Assembly (NCBI GenBank): GCA_963667535.2
Contig: CAXXDU010000002.1
Coordinates: 2,418,001-2,482,000, forward strand
DNA from: UBA5614 sp963667535
GTDB taxonomy: Bacteria; Cloacimonadota; Cloacimonadia; Cloacimonadales; Cloacimonadaceae
Direction: 5' to 3'
Length of the DNA stretch: 64,000 bases
Shown: positions 36,136-45,292 of the stretch, one piece after another
Position numbering within the stretch: the first letter of the stretch is position 1
How the letters are laid out: each line of letters opens with the position of its first letter
Notes under the pieces: generated by a model
Seen by the model: the letters and a program-made list of their open reading frames with translations, nothing else
What the model was told of the DNA's origin: nothing
The model's database searches: none
Made by a program: the position numbers and the translations under genes

Positions 36136-37284
36136 TTAGAATTCAGCTTTGAGCAATCCGCCCAACATATACACCATGCTTTCGTCAGTATCAATAGATT
36201 TTCCGGTTTGACCAACAGCTAAAACAGGATTGAAGGTCAGATTATCAAGAATCTTGTAATTCATTCCCACATTCAGTTCCATACCAATCGGATCATCAGC
36301 AGCAGCCATACCAACGGCACCGTAGACTTCCATCTTTTCATTCATCGGATAAGAAGCTTTACCAACGATGGACATATAAGCTTGTCCCCAGTTGTATCCG
36401 CTGGAAATTTGTACTCCATCATAAGGGAGTTTATTGCCAAAAAGATACATTCCGTTTTCGTAATAGGAAGAAAGTGTATTAATACCTTCTTCAGTTACAT
36501 AAAGTAAATCCGCTCCGAGTTTGACACCCAAATCAACATCAGCTTTTGCAGCAAAAGCAATACCCATCTGGCTATCGTCTTCACCGGCTGCGTCTTTAAA
36601 CATCTGGTCATCAATAACTGCTGTTAAATCAAGTGTCACAGGCTCGAATTTCAGCACGAAATAAGGAATTACAAAGATATCTGCTGTATTAGCAGCATGA
36701 TTCTGAGCAAACATAGTAGTTAAGCCCCATTCAACCGGAGCTTTGAATATGAAGTTAGCAAATGCGACATGTGAATCATCCATTGTAGGAGTTATATTTG
36801 CACCTTCATTACCTTTAATGAAACCAATTTCTGTAGTAATACCTGCTAATGACATATCAGCAGTAATACCTGAAAAATAATCATCCAGTACAAGACTGCG
36901 ATGGTCATACCAATACTGTTGACCCATACGGACTTTCATGTCCATCCAATTCATCTGATAATCCAGATAAAGCTCACGGGTTTCCAGATTTACACCACTG
37001 GTTGAGTAACCGCCACCGGCTCCACCCCAAACGATGTTACCGACTTCGGTTGTCCAAACTACGCCCAATTGGTCAGCAAGTTTTGCCGCAAGGTCAAAAC
37101 GCATACGGTTATCAAACCAACCGCCATTATCCTCAGCCATATCGTTGAGCATAATCGCACGAGTTCTAAATTCTCCACCATAAGTTAATTCCAAATCACT
37201 CTTCAATTCTGTAGGAGTCAGGTGATTTGCTAATAACAATGATACTGCCAATAATGGTAATAGTATTAATAGGATCTTTTTCAT
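36136..37284 (-). CDS. Outer-membrane beta-barrel (porin-like) protein
   Basis: A 382-residue exported protein: signal peptide MKKILLILLPLLAVSLLLA, then alternating amphipathic strands (ELTYGGEFRTRAIML, RELYLDYQMNWMDMKVRMGQ, VTLDLTAVIDD) and a final aromatic residue (LGGLLKAEF), the mark of BAM-assembled barrels. No closer family is evident; a porin for small solutes is plausible. It has a perfect AGGAGGT ribosome binding site and its own candidate promoter, consistent with high expression. Confidence 0.75.
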   Translation of the reverse strand: MKKILLILLPLLAVSLLLANHLTPTELKSDLELTYGGEFRTRAIMLNDMAEDNGGWFDNRMRFDLAAKLADQLGVVWTTEVGNIVWGGAGGGYSTSGVNLETRELYLDYQMNWMDMKVRMGQQYWYDHRSLVLDDYFSGITADMSLAGITTEIGFIKGNEGANITPTMDDSHVAFANFIFKAPVEWGLTTMFAQNHAANTADIFVIPYFVLKFEPVTLDLTAVIDDQMFKDAAGEDDSQMGIAFAAKADVDLGVKLGADLLYVTEEGINTLSSYYENGMYLFGNKLPYDGVQISSGYNWGQAYMSIVGKASYPMNEKMEVYGAVGMAAADDPIGMELNVGMNYKILDNLTFNPVLAVGQTGKSIDTDESMVYMLGGLLKAEF

Positions 37285-37313
37285 TCCATACCTCCTGGAA
37301 ATCTATGATTACA

Positions 37314-37342
37314 TAAATACAAGAGGCTGAATAGTTTGTCAA
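37314..37342 (-). promoter_or_regulatory. Candidate promoter of the porin-like gene
   Basis: Minus strand: TTGACA (37337-37342), 17 bp, TATTTA (37314-37319), 30 bp before the start codon. The -10 box is a weak match, but the position fits. Confidence 0.5.
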
Positions 37343-37351
37343 ACAATATTT

Positions 37352-38443
37352 TTATTTTAGGTCAATAATATGCAGTCCCAGTTCATTTTGCATGGTTATA
37401 ATGTCCTTTTGCAGATTCGGTATCACAGGTATACCTCGTTGTCTGACAAGCAGTTCCGAATTGTACTCTTTCTCTCCTGCCACATAGATATTATTTTTGC
37501 CGGGAGCAAGCTGTGAAGCTTGTATCTGACGTAAGATTTCACCTGTCGTCTGCTTGAATTCTGCTATGTCTACAAAGAAATCGACATTGATTGCCAGGAA
37601 AAAATGCCCAAGTTTATAAGGTCCTGGTTTTCCGTTTTCATCCGTACCATGCAAATCCATCAGGTAACTGCCATTTTGCAATGCTGCAGAAAGAATCTCC
37701 ACCATAACTGAAAGTCCGTAGCCCTTGTGACTGCCGGATACTTCTTCAGCACCGCCAATCGATAACAGGGCAGCTTTCATTTTAACCAAATCAACCAGCA
37801 GTTTCTTTGTATCTGTATAAGGTTCATTATCCAAATCAATTGCCCAGCCTTCCGGAGTATCTACCTCTTCCCTGTCCAAAACTTCAATCTTTCCTCTTTG
37901 AGTGATAGAAGTGGCGGCATCGTATAAAAAGGGGTAAGGTAAATCTGTAGGAGCACCGAAACAGATGGGATTGGTTCCCAATATCGGTGTGACTCCATTG
38001 GTCGGGCATACAGAAGGTCTGGCATTAGTAAAGGTCATGCCTATCATATTGTTATCAATTGCCATTTGGGCATAGTATCCGCAGATACCATAATGGGTGG
38101 AATTGCGCACAGCAACAGCCCCAATCCCGAATTGCTTGGCTTTTTCAATCGCTGCACTCATAGCTTTGAAACCTATCACATGTCCCATGCCATGATTGCC
38201 ATCCCAGACAGCAGTTGCAGCTTTATCCCTGATAACATCTATCTTTGTAACGGGTTTTTGAACTCCCAGCTTAATCCGGTCATAATACATTTTGAGTCTG
38301 CCGATACCATGTGATTCTATACCCCGTAAATCTGAAGCAATCAACACATCCGAACATATCTTTGCTTCTTCGGCTGGAACACCCAATTTCACAAAAACTT
38401 CCACCATTAGCTGTTTGGCTGTATCAACAGGTAGATAAAACAT
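37352..38443 (-). CDS. Type-2 malate/L-lactate dehydrogenase family oxidoreductase
   Basis: A 363-residue member of the Ldh_2 family (malate/L-lactate/ureidoglycolate dehydrogenases, NAD(P)-dependent). Typical motifs: LIASDLRGIESHGIGRLKMY (residues about 31-50; catalytic His in SHG), NSTHYGICGYYAQMA, MTFTNARPSVCPTNG and LGTNPICFGAPT, then SGSHKGYGLSVMVEIL. Substrate cannot be told from sequence. It lies 14 bp after the decarboxylase gene, so both are likely co-transcribed; a ribosome binding site (GGAGAC) precedes the ATG. Confidence 0.88.
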   Translation of the reverse strand: MFYLPVDTAKQLMVEVFVKLGVPAEEAKICSDVLIASDLRGIESHGIGRLKMYYDRIKLGVQKPVTKIDVIRDKAATAVWDGNHGMGHVIGFKAMSAAIEKAKQFGIGAVAVRNSTHYGICGYYAQMAIDNNMIGMTFTNARPSVCPTNGVTPILGTNPICFGAPTDLPYPFLYDAATSITQRGKIEVLDREEVDTPEGWAIDLDNEPYTDTKKLLVDLVKMKAALLSIGGAEEVSGSHKGYGLSVMVEILSAALQNGSYLMDLHGTDENGKPGPYKLGHFFLAINVDFFVDIAEFKQTTGEILRQIQASQLAPGKNNIYVAGEKEYNSELLVRQRGIPVIPNLQKDIITMQNELGLHIIDLK

Positions 38444-38457
38444 AAAAGTCTCCGTTT

Positions 38458-39630
38458 TTAAAGTATGATTGCTTTTAAGGGCGGAAAACCATTGAAGTTA
38501 ACCGAACTGTAACTTTGGGTGTACGAGCCGGTCGTAAATACGTAAGCTCTGTCTCCGGGAATAGTTGTATCCGGCATGTGATATTTATAATGTTCATACA
38601 GGATATCCATGCTATCGCAAGTAGGTCCTGCCAGAATGATTTCTTCTGCCATACCTTCTTTGTCAAAGTAGATAGGAAACTTGATAGATTCATCTATTGT
38701 TTCAATCAAACCGCCAAATTTACCCACATCCAGATACACCCAGTCATAAATGTTATTCTTGGATTTCTTGGATATCAATATCACTTCACTGACGATGATG
38801 CCTGCATCAGCTACTAATGAACGTCCAGGCTCCAGAATGATCTGAGGGATATTATCTCCAAAGTCTTCTTTTAAAAAGCGGATAATTTCTTCGGAATACT
38901 GGTCAATATCAAAGGTAGGGTCTACATAGTTAGCAGGAAAGCCACCGCCGATATTAATCATCTGAAGTTCAATGCCCTGCTCTGCCACTGCATCAAACAA
39001 ATACTTACATCTGGCTACAGCATCATCCCATTGACCGATATCTCTCTGTTGTGAACCGACATGAAAAGATATCCCCCAGGGTACCAGACCCAGTTCCACT
39101 GCCTGTATAATTAATCTGTATATCATATCAGGATGTGCGCCAAACTTCCTTGATAATGGCCAGTCAGCGCCTGTACCCTCTGTCAGTATTCTAAAGAAAA
39201 CCTTGGAACCCGGAGCTGCTTTGGATAAATTTATCAAGTCATATTCTGAGTCAGTGGCAAAGAGTTCCACACCTTTCTTATAAAAATACTCGATGTCCTT
39301 AATCTTTTTTATGGTGTTGCCATAACTGATGCGCTTGGGAGAAATGCCTAATGCCAGCACCTGATCCAGTTCATAACGTGATGCCAGGTCAAAATTGGAA
39401 CCCAGTTCGTGCAGCATAGATATCACAGGATCCATAGGATTGGCTTTTAAGGCATAATAAATCTGAGCAAACGGCAGACAACGTCTAAGGTCAAGATAGT
39501 GCTTCTTGATTAATTCCAAATCCATTACTAAAACAGGGGTTTCCAGATTGGCTGTTTTTGCTTTTATAAATTCAAATCGTTCGGGGGTAACAAATCTCTG
39601 AAGGGGGAACTGATACGGCTCCTTATACAT
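38458..39630 (-). CDS. PLP-dependent ornithine/lysine-type decarboxylase (fold type III)
   Basis: A 390-residue alanine-racemase-fold decarboxylase. The PLP lysine is K62 in YYALKANPMDP; other marks are SNFDLASRYEL, SFHVGSQQRD, INIGGGFPANY, ILEPGRSLVADAG and LAGPTCDSMD (Cys338 contributes to the partner active site in ornithine decarboxylases). These agree best with ornithine decarboxylase or lysine/ornithine decarboxylase, which make putrescine or cadaverine; diaminopimelate or carboxynorspermidine decarboxylase is less likely. It is the first gene of a two-gene unit with the Ldh_2 protein and has a strong promoter upstream. Confidence 0.87.
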   Translation of the reverse strand: MYKEPYQFPLQRFVTPERFEFIKAKTANLETPVLVMDLELIKKHYLDLRRCLPFAQIYYALKANPMDPVISMLHELGSNFDLASRYELDQVLALGISPKRISYGNTIKKIKDIEYFYKKGVELFATDSEYDLINLSKAAPGSKVFFRILTEGTGADWPLSRKFGAHPDMIYRLIIQAVELGLVPWGISFHVGSQQRDIGQWDDAVARCKYLFDAVAEQGIELQMINIGGGFPANYVDPTFDIDQYSEEIIRFLKEDFGDNIPQIILEPGRSLVADAGIIVSEVILISKKSKNNIYDWVYLDVGKFGGLIETIDESIKFPIYFDKEGMAEEIILAGPTCDSMDILYEHYKYHMPDTTIPGDRAYVFTTGSYTQSYSSVNFNGFPPLKAIIL

Positions 39631-39681
39631 AAAACATCCTTATCTATTAATCAGTTAGAAATATCTTAGGTTTAGTCTATC

Positions 39682-39710
39682 AATATATCTGAAAATGATG
39701 CTCATGTCAA
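39682..39710 (-). promoter_or_regulatory. Promoter of the decarboxylase/dehydrogenase operon
   Basis: Minus strand: TTGACA (39705-39710), exactly 17 bp, TATATT (39682-39687), 52 bp before the start codon. It is the best sigma-70-like promoter in the window. Confidence 0.65.
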
Positions 39711-39774
39711 ACAAAAACTTACGTTTTTTATAATGTATTATATTGTATATACATAGCAGTGAGAGTTGAGCATT

Positions 39775-39835
39775 CTTTGGTCAGTTGAGGCAACTAACCT
39801 ACGATAGTAGGATAACCGCCCCCGGTTGTCCAAAG
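39775..39835. repeat. Back-to-back pair of GTAG-led REP-like hairpins
   Basis: Two hairpins sit head to head around GATA. Plus strand: GTAG (39807) then GATAACCG, CCCC loop, CGGTTGTC, CAAAG (ends 39835). Minus strand: GTAG (39802) then GTTAGTTG, CCT loop, CAACTGAC, CAAAG (ends 39775). The frame GTAGG-n-TA ... TG-n-CCAAAG is the same in both, while the stem bases differ and still pair. This is the form of REP elements, which carry a 5' GT(A/G)G foot. The remaining parts of the 39631-40611 gap are covered by the next entries or show nothing. Confidence 0.75.
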
Positions 39836-39871
39836 AGAACATACCATACCATGCTATCTCCTGTTTATCCA

Positions 39872-39975
39872 TTAACTGACGATTAGGTTTATAAGGGAAT
39901 CTTCAGGCAGTTTTCAGGGACTCAAGTCCCTGCAGACTCCCTGATGACTCCCTGCAGACCCCTATTGTCAGTTAA
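39872..39975. repeat. Palindromic 11-nt-period element (locus 3)
   Basis: A 104-bp element bounded by TTAACTGAC (39872-39880) and GTCAGTTAA (39967-39975). The core repeats every 11 nt from 39903: TCAGGCAGTTT, TCAGGGACTCA, AGTCCCTGCAG, ACTCCCTGATG, ACTCCCTGCAG, ACCCCTATTGT. CAGGGACT and AGTCCCTG form a hairpin with a 2-nt spacer. A second copy with the same total length lies at 52421-52524; similarity continues about 31 bp further downstream. Confidence 0.85.
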
Positions 39976-40194
39976 GACCCAAAAGAGAAAGAAATAGTAT
40001 AGAAGTGATAATAAGTTTCAGCAAGTATGATTATTAAAGGTAACGATGATTGTAGTTCTGCCGATTGACAACAGGTGGAAATAGCTTGACTAATAAAATG
40101 CTAGTGCTGAAATAGCTATTGCTAAAGATTGCCGCTTTCGAGACTGTGTGACAATGAGTAAGCGAATAGCTGGAGTTCAAAATTCCCTCGTCAC

Positions 40195-40509
40195 GTGAAA
40201 TATAGATATCATTATGAAAGGGAATTTCGGACTTCAGCTAAAACCTTTACAGATAACGTATTCCGAAGTCCTATTTGCCCAATCACAATTATATCTATTG
40301 AAGACTTAAATGGGCAAATTGAACTCCGGCAATGCTCTCCTTTGGTATTTTCACACAGGCTCTGCCTGCGCAGGAATGACACTGCATTCTATTTCACTAT
40401 CTGGGATTGCAAGGATGACCGCAGTCAAAGGCCGGCAACGGGTTTGTATATTGTAAAAGTAACTTCCGGCAGGCATCAGACGTCTACTAAGATTACGATA
40501 CTAAAATAG
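40195..40509 (+). pseudogene. Relic of a secreted-protein C-terminal sorting domain
   Basis: An open frame of 104 codons whose last third reads IWDCKDDRSQRPATGLY then IVKVTSGRHQTSTKITILK and stop. This matches the end of FlgD/type IX sorting domains; compare LKWNGKDDSNNAVGTGIY in the 1303-residue protein of this window. Everything upstream looks unlike that domain. A partial palindromic element (GCCTGCGCAGGAATGAC, 40364-40380) sits directly before the relic, and several unrelated inverted repeats (ATTTGCCCA 40273-40281 with TGGGCAAAT 40311-40319) precede it. I read it as the decayed 3' end of a secreted-protein gene, cut by repeats. The relic proper is about 40395-40509. Confidence 0.5.
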
Positions 40510-40570
40510 ACCTTATATTTATGTATAGAATAGATTTTTAATAATAAGTGCTCAAAAATGTAATTTAATC

Positions 40571-40599
40571 TTGACTAAAAGGGGTCTATCGGCTTTATT
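40571..40599 (+). promoter_or_regulatory. Candidate promoter of tRNA-Leu
   Basis: TTGACT (40571-40576), 17 bp, TTTATT (40594-40599), 12 bp before the tRNA 5' end. Confidence 0.5.
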
Positions 40600-40611
40600 G
40601 GAATCGAGCGT

Positions 40612-40699
40612 GCCGAAGTGGTGAAACTGGTAGACGCAGTGGACTCAAAATCCACCGAGTGAATAGCTCGTGCCGGTTCGATTCCGGCCTTCGGCACCA
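40612..40699 (+). tRNA. tRNA-Leu (anticodon CAA)
   Basis: An 88-nt tRNA. Acceptor GCCGAAG (40612-40618) pairs with CTTCGGC; anticodon stem GTGGA/TCCAC encloses loop CTCAAAA with anticodon CAA; a long variable arm (CGAG...CTCG) marks it as class II; T-arm CCGG-TTCGATT-CCGG; discriminator A and an encoded CCA end. It reads UUG codons. Confidence 0.97.
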
Positions 40700-40771
40700 A
40701 CACTTTAAGGAGTCATAAGGTAAAAATTGATCTCATTAAAATATCTTTGTCCATCGTGTGTTACATTTCTC

Positions 40772-40799
40772 TTGACTGTATATGCATAATAACTGTATT
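40772..40799 (+). promoter_or_regulatory. Candidate promoter of the PorV-like gene
   Basis: TTGACT (40772-40777), 16 bp, TGTATT (40794-40799), 95 bp before the start codon. The leader in between shows no further structure that I can support. Confidence 0.4.
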
Positions 40800-40893
40800 T
40801 GCTCGAAGAATCAAATGCATTATACTTAGTGAGCAGGAATATATGATCGTCCTGTTTAATAAAATCCGAAGTTGATTTGGATGGAGGTAGTTA

Positions 40894-41991
40894 ATGTCCT
40901 GGAGCAATCCTAAAAAACTCGCTTTAGTCGCTATCGTCGCAATGTTGTTGACGATACCAATAGCTTTAAACGCAGTTTCTGAAGCTACAATGATTTTTCT
41001 GGCTATTGAACCCGGCTCCCGCGCAAATGGTATGGGTAATGCTTACGTAGGTGTTGCAGATGATGCTTATGCCGGCTGGTGGAATCCTGCCGCCACAGCT
41101 TTTAATCGTAAAACACAGTTTGCCGGAATGCATTCCAATTGGTTGGTAGATTCCGGTATCACTGATTTATATTATGAATACTTCGGTTGGAATCAATATT
41201 TTGAAGATATTGGAAACCTGGGAGTAAACGTAGTCTGGATGGATTATGGTTCTCAGACTCAGACTGATGAGACAGGTAACGTATTAGGAACATTTTCCAG
41301 CAATGAGTTTGCTGTTAATGCCATTTATGGTTACGAGCTTATTCCTCAAAAAGTCGGGCTTGGATTGGGCTTCAAGTTTCTATATAGTGATTTGGGACCA
41401 GGAACCGGTCAGACAGAAGCTGACCAAAAAGGTAAAGCTTTGTCTTATGCCTTTGATGTCAGCTCCAAATTCAAGAATGTAATAGTACCCAGATTTGATA
41501 TCGGTCTAGTCATGCAAAACATCGGACCTGATGTTACATACATCAATGATGAGCAAAAAGATGCCTTACCCATGACATTCAGATTAGGACTTGCTTACCG
41601 TATATTTGACACTATAGACGAGACTAGTTCAAATCCAATGATTGGTACTTTTAAACAAAAACTAACCCTATCTGCAGATGCAGCAAAGATACTGGCAAAT
41701 GATCACCCCTTATACCGCAGAGTATTTACTGCCTGGTATGATGACTCAGCTAAATATGAGATTCAGTCCACAGTACTTAGCGCCGGAGCAGAATACAATT
41801 ATCTGGATATCATATCACTCAGGAGTGGTTATTTCTATGACAAAGCCGGTGAGATTACCGGTCCGAGTTTCGGAGTTGGCTTTCATTATAACTTTGCTGA
41901 GAGATACAGAATATTTGCCGACTTTGCTATGATAACCGGTGGTGGTCTGGCTGCATATAATAAAACCTTCTCTATTGGCTTGGAATTTTAA
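40894..41991 (+). CDS. PorV/PorQ-family outer-membrane protein
   Basis: A 365-residue exported barrel protein. After a signal peptide (about residues 1-26) it has FLAIEPGSRANGMGNAYVGV then ADDAYAGWWNPAATAF, the conserved N-terminal block of the PorV/UPF0164 family (MG.A.VA..DD......NPA). It ends with a terminal Phe (SIGLEF). PorV proteins are partners of type IX secretion that shuttle substrates at the outer membrane. It stands before an M6 protease that carries a type IX-like C-terminal domain, which fits this role. Start with GGAGG RBS. Confidence 0.82.
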   Translation: MSWSNPKKLALVAIVAMLLTIPIALNAVSEATMIFLAIEPGSRANGMGNAYVGVADDAYAGWWNPAATAFNRKTQFAGMHSNWLVDSGITDLYYEYFGWNQYFEDIGNLGVNVVWMDYGSQTQTDETGNVLGTFSSNEFAVNAIYGYELIPQKVGLGLGFKFLYSDLGPGTGQTEADQKGKALSYAFDVSSKFKNVIVPRFDIGLVMQNIGPDVTYINDEQKDALPMTFRLGLAYRIFDTIDETSSNPMIGTFKQKLTLSADAAKILANDHPLYRRVFTAWYDDSAKYEIQSTVLSAGAEYNYLDIISLRSGYFYDKAGEITGPSFGVGFHYNFAERYRIFADFAMITGGGLAAYNKTFSIGLEF

Positions 41992-42007
41992 CATAGAATC
42001 ATTGATT

Positions 42008-42046
42008 TGCATAACCGGGCAGATTATACATCTGCCTGTTTATGCA
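42008..42046 (+). promoter_or_regulatory. Two-part hairpin between the PorV-like and M6 protease genes
   Basis: Outer stem TGCATAA/TTATGCA (42008-42014 with 42040-42046) and inner stem GGCAGAT/ATCTGCC (42018-42024 with 42030-42036), 5-nt loop. No T-run follows. It could be a weak terminator, an RNA-stabilising 3' end or an attenuator. Confidence 0.5.
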
Positions 42047-42078
42047 TCACAGGTAGTGTTTTAGACTAAAGGACAGGC

Positions 42079-45000
42079 ATGAAATCCATAACACGCTTAC
42101 TAATAGTGATTCTTGTTGCTATTATTGCCAATTGCGCCTATGCAAATGATGTATTGCGCAAATTCGCTCCGCTTCATAAACCCAAAATTCACCCGTATAC
42201 CAATCTCATGCAATCAACCCACAATATTAATTCTGCAAAAAGAATTAATCCTGATAATAACAAACTGTTGGTCATACTGGTAGATTTTCAGGAAGAGATA
42301 CCAGATAATCCCAAGACAACCGGAAATGGTAAGTTTTTATTGGAAGCTGATTCTACATACAGGACGTCTATCGCCTCCCCACCTCACAATAAAGAGTACT
42401 ATGAAAACAATCTGGAAGCTCTGAGATATTATTATCTGGCAGCATCTCAAAATACTTTTAATCTGCAATATGATGTCTGGCCCAAAGATAAAAGTGCATA
42501 TACTCTGCCTCAGCCTATGGGATATTATAACCCGCCTGGTTCAGGTTCTGCTCTTTTTTTATCAAGGATAGAAGAGTATTTCAAATCAGCTTTTGAGCTT
42601 GCAGATGCAGATGATCCTGATATTAACTTTGCCTCTTATGGTCATTTCATGATTATTCATGCCGGCTCAGACTGGCAGCATGATATTTTTGGCGATACAC
42701 CTTCCGATTTACCCTCCTTTTATATTAAAGTATCCGCCGGTAAGGAAGCTGTTGTCGATAATGGCAGTTTTCAGATAAATCAGGCATGTAATGTACCTTC
42801 TACGACTTCACAGGACTTTGATTCTTATGAATCCGGTGGTGTTACATATTATACCGGTTACGGTGCCTTAAACGGAGTCATGGCTCATGAATTCGGACAC
42901 TCTATGGGTTTGGTTGATTTATATAACACATACAACTTTTCTCCGATGGTGGGACAGTTTGATATAATGGATAGCGGAGGCTCTGGGGTTACAGAAGATT
43001 CAGACTCTCCCGGAGTATTGGTGGAAGGGATACTTCCTTGTCTGCCTGGTGCTTTTTCCAGAGAAATAATGTTTGGAGATACATTCAAACAAAACGGGCT
43101 TCTTCACGAATTTGACCAGGTACAAAATCAGAATCAATTGGGTACTGATTATTATATCTCTGCTTCCAGTCAGAAACAAATCATAGGAAATATCGTTCCC
43201 AATATATACAAATTTCCGCTTAATGAGTATGAATATATCCTTGTGGAAAACAGGTCTGTCGATCCTGACGGCGATGGTTTCACTTCCATTAAGGGTGCTT
43301 TAGATGGCAGAGTTGTACTCTATCCCACTGCTTATGATGACCCTGATGATAATCCTACTTATGAATATGATTATCTTCTTCCCTCCTTTATTGATGCAAA
43401 TAATAATGCTATCGGCGGTGGATTATTAGTCTGGCACGTTGACGAAAGAGTTCTTTATCAACAAGGTCAGACCGATGAAGATGGCGTCTTTGTTTCAAAC
43501 TTTGACAGAAACACAGTTAATTACCGTCATGCTCACAGAGGCGTCAGCGTCATTGAAGCCGATGGTTTGGATGACCTGGGAAACGATTATTCTTATTATT
43601 GGACAGGGACACCTTATGAATACTTCCATAGGTTTAAGCCTCAATTGGGCACCCATGGACAATTTGTAAGCTGGACAACTCAGGAATGGCGTCCGGAATT
43701 GAATTCAGAAAGTACACCTGCTTTGATTGATTTTTTGGGACAACCTTCCTTGTTCGGGCTTGATGCTATCAGTCAGCCTCATGCACGCATGTCTTTCCAA
43801 CTGACTGCCGGTATGTTTGATTCAATCTCCAGCCTGGATAAATCAGATACCTTAATGCAAATAATGCCACTCATCAATTCCAATCTGGTCAATAGTGTTT
43901 TGCCTGTCTTGAAGAATGGCAGACTCCACTTCTATTTCTACGATACAGAGATGGGAATCAATCAATGGACAGAGATGGTAAACCCGATTGATTTAAACCT
44001 GGACACCATTGAAATCGAACCAATAGTTGCTGATGTCAATAATAACGGCTACAAAGAACTGATTATACCTAAAAATGGTGGATTGTATTCAGTTGAGATT
44101 AGTAGCGATATTCCGGTTTCAACTTATTATCATATCCAGGAGCAAGATACTACCATTACCTCAGTCATTTTTGCCTTTGGCAAATTGTGGGTCGCTACAA
44201 AATCAAGAATTCTTGTACTAACCGGGGATTCTCTGAATACTATTAGTTTTATGCATGGCGCTTATAAGCTTGCGGCAGATGAAACCAATCTCATCCTGCA
44301 GCGAGAGTCTGGAAACCTGATTGTTATGGAACCTGTAACATATAATATTGTTGCAGATTACAACGTTTTTGAAGAAGCAAAACTATACGAGCTGATAGTT
44401 GTTAAGCTCGCAGCAAGTGATATTCATCCAAAAACCTATATCATTACATCCGATAAAGGAAATATCTATACGTGTTTTGATAATGACATTACCTGTATCT
44501 TCCATAACAATGATATTGCAAATAAACCTACTAATATTGCTATTAGCAAGCTGGGAGAATATTCTCCCGTTGTGGTCTTTGGGCTTGGCAGTAAGCTATA
44601 TGCCCTCACTTTGGCTGGAACTCTGTTACCGGGATATCCCATCTATCTTGAGAACTATACGGCAAAACCATATTCTCAGTTAAAGATACTACACACTTCC
44701 ACTAACAGCACAAAAACAGACTCGGAGATTATCTATCTCAAGCTTACTGATAGCGGATATCTGGCAATTAACGCAGACGGAACTATCAACCGGGTTAATA
44801 GTATTATTGATGTCAATCCTGTTTCCTTTGATCAAACATACTGGGATAGTTTAAACCAAAAGCTCTTCTGGTTTTTTAATTCAACTTCAGGCTCATTGCT
44901 CGTAGCAGAGCTTGATAATCAGACAATTTATCCGTTTTACTGGAGTGGATATAGAAACGGACAGAATGGATTATCTGAGCTGGAATTTCTAAATCCTGTG

Positions 45001-45270
45001 GCTACATCAGCAAAGATTGATGCATATGCTTTCCCCAATCCTGCTAATGATGGCTGGGTGAATATCAGAATTGAAAATCCCTCTGGTACAATATCCCTGC
45101 ATGTTTATGATATTTCCGGAATGCTTTTGTATAAGCATAATTATACTACAGAACCTGTGGTCTATAAAGACATATATATGGATATTTCCCGATTCAGTTC
45201 GGGTGTATACATAGCGGTTATAGAGAGCCGCAATCAAACCAAAAGATGCAAATTTGCAGTGGAAAAATAA
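42079..45270 (+). CDS. Secreted M6-family (immune inhibitor A-like) metalloprotease
   Basis: A 1063-residue exported zinc protease. Signal peptide about residues 1-22. The catalytic block contains NKLLVILVDFQEEIPDNP (about residues 60-78) and the zinc motif HEFGH (residues 270-274; GVMAHEFGHSMGLVDLY), then FDIMDSGG, the usual Met-turn. The region after about 590 is beta-propeller-like with FG-GAP-type VADVNNNGYKELIIPKNG. The C-terminus (AYAFPNPANDGWVNIRI, VYDISGMLLYKH, FSSGVYIAVIES) is a type IX-like sorting domain. It is likely a surface or released protease for protein degradation outside the cell. Probably transcribed with the small envelope genes after it. Confidence 0.9.
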   Translation: MKSITRLLIVILVAIIANCAYANDVLRKFAPLHKPKIHPYTNLMQSTHNINSAKRINPDNNKLLVILVDFQEEIPDNPKTTGNGKFLLEADSTYRTSIASPPHNKEYYENNLEALRYYYLAASQNTFNLQYDVWPKDKSAYTLPQPMGYYNPPGSGSALFLSRIEEYFKSAFELADADDPDINFASYGHFMIIHAGSDWQHDIFGDTPSDLPSFYIKVSAGKEAVVDNGSFQINQACNVPSTTSQDFDSYESGGVTYYTGYGALNGVMAHEFGHSMGLVDLYNTYNFSPMVGQFDIMDSGGSGVTEDSDSPGVLVEGILPCLPGAFSREIMFGDTFKQNGLLHEFDQVQNQNQLGTDYYISASSQKQIIGNIVPNIYKFPLNEYEYILVENRSVDPDGDGFTSIKGALDGRVVLYPTAYDDPDDNPTYEYDYLLPSFIDANNNAIGGGLLVWHVDERVLYQQGQTDEDGVFVSNFDRNTVNYRHAHRGVSVIEADGLDDLGNDYSYYWTGTPYEYFHRFKPQLGTHGQFVSWTTQEWRPELNSESTPALIDFLGQPSLFGLDAISQPHARMSFQLTAGMFDSISSLDKSDTLMQIMPLINSNLVNSVLPVLKNGRLHFYFYDTEMGINQWTEMVNPIDLNLDTIEIEPIVADVNNNGYKELIIPKNGGLYSVEISSDIPVSTYYHIQEQDTTITSVIFAFGKLWVATKSRILVLTGDSLNTISFMHGAYKLAADETNLILQRESGNLIVMEPVTYNIVADYNVFEEAKLYELIVVKLAASDIHPKTYIITSDKGNIYTCFDNDITCIFHNNDIANKPTNIAISKLGEYSPVVVFGLGSKLYALTLAGTLLPGYPIYLENYTAKPYSQLKILHTSTNSTKTDSEIIYLKLTDSGYLAINADGTINRVNSIIDVNPVSFDQTYWDSLNQKLFWFFNSTSGSLLVAELDNQTIYPFYWSGYRNGQNGLSELEFLNPVATSAKIDAYAFPNPANDGWVNIRIENPSGTISLHVYDISGMLLYKHNYTTEPVVYKDIYMDISRFSSGVYIAVIESRNQTKRCKFAVEK

Positions 45271-45292
45271 TCTAAATACTCAGGAGAAAGTT

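Noticed and set aside
40612..40699. tRNA-Leu as an integration site of a mobile element
   Set aside because: No integrase gene and no repeated tRNA 3' end was seen in the window.
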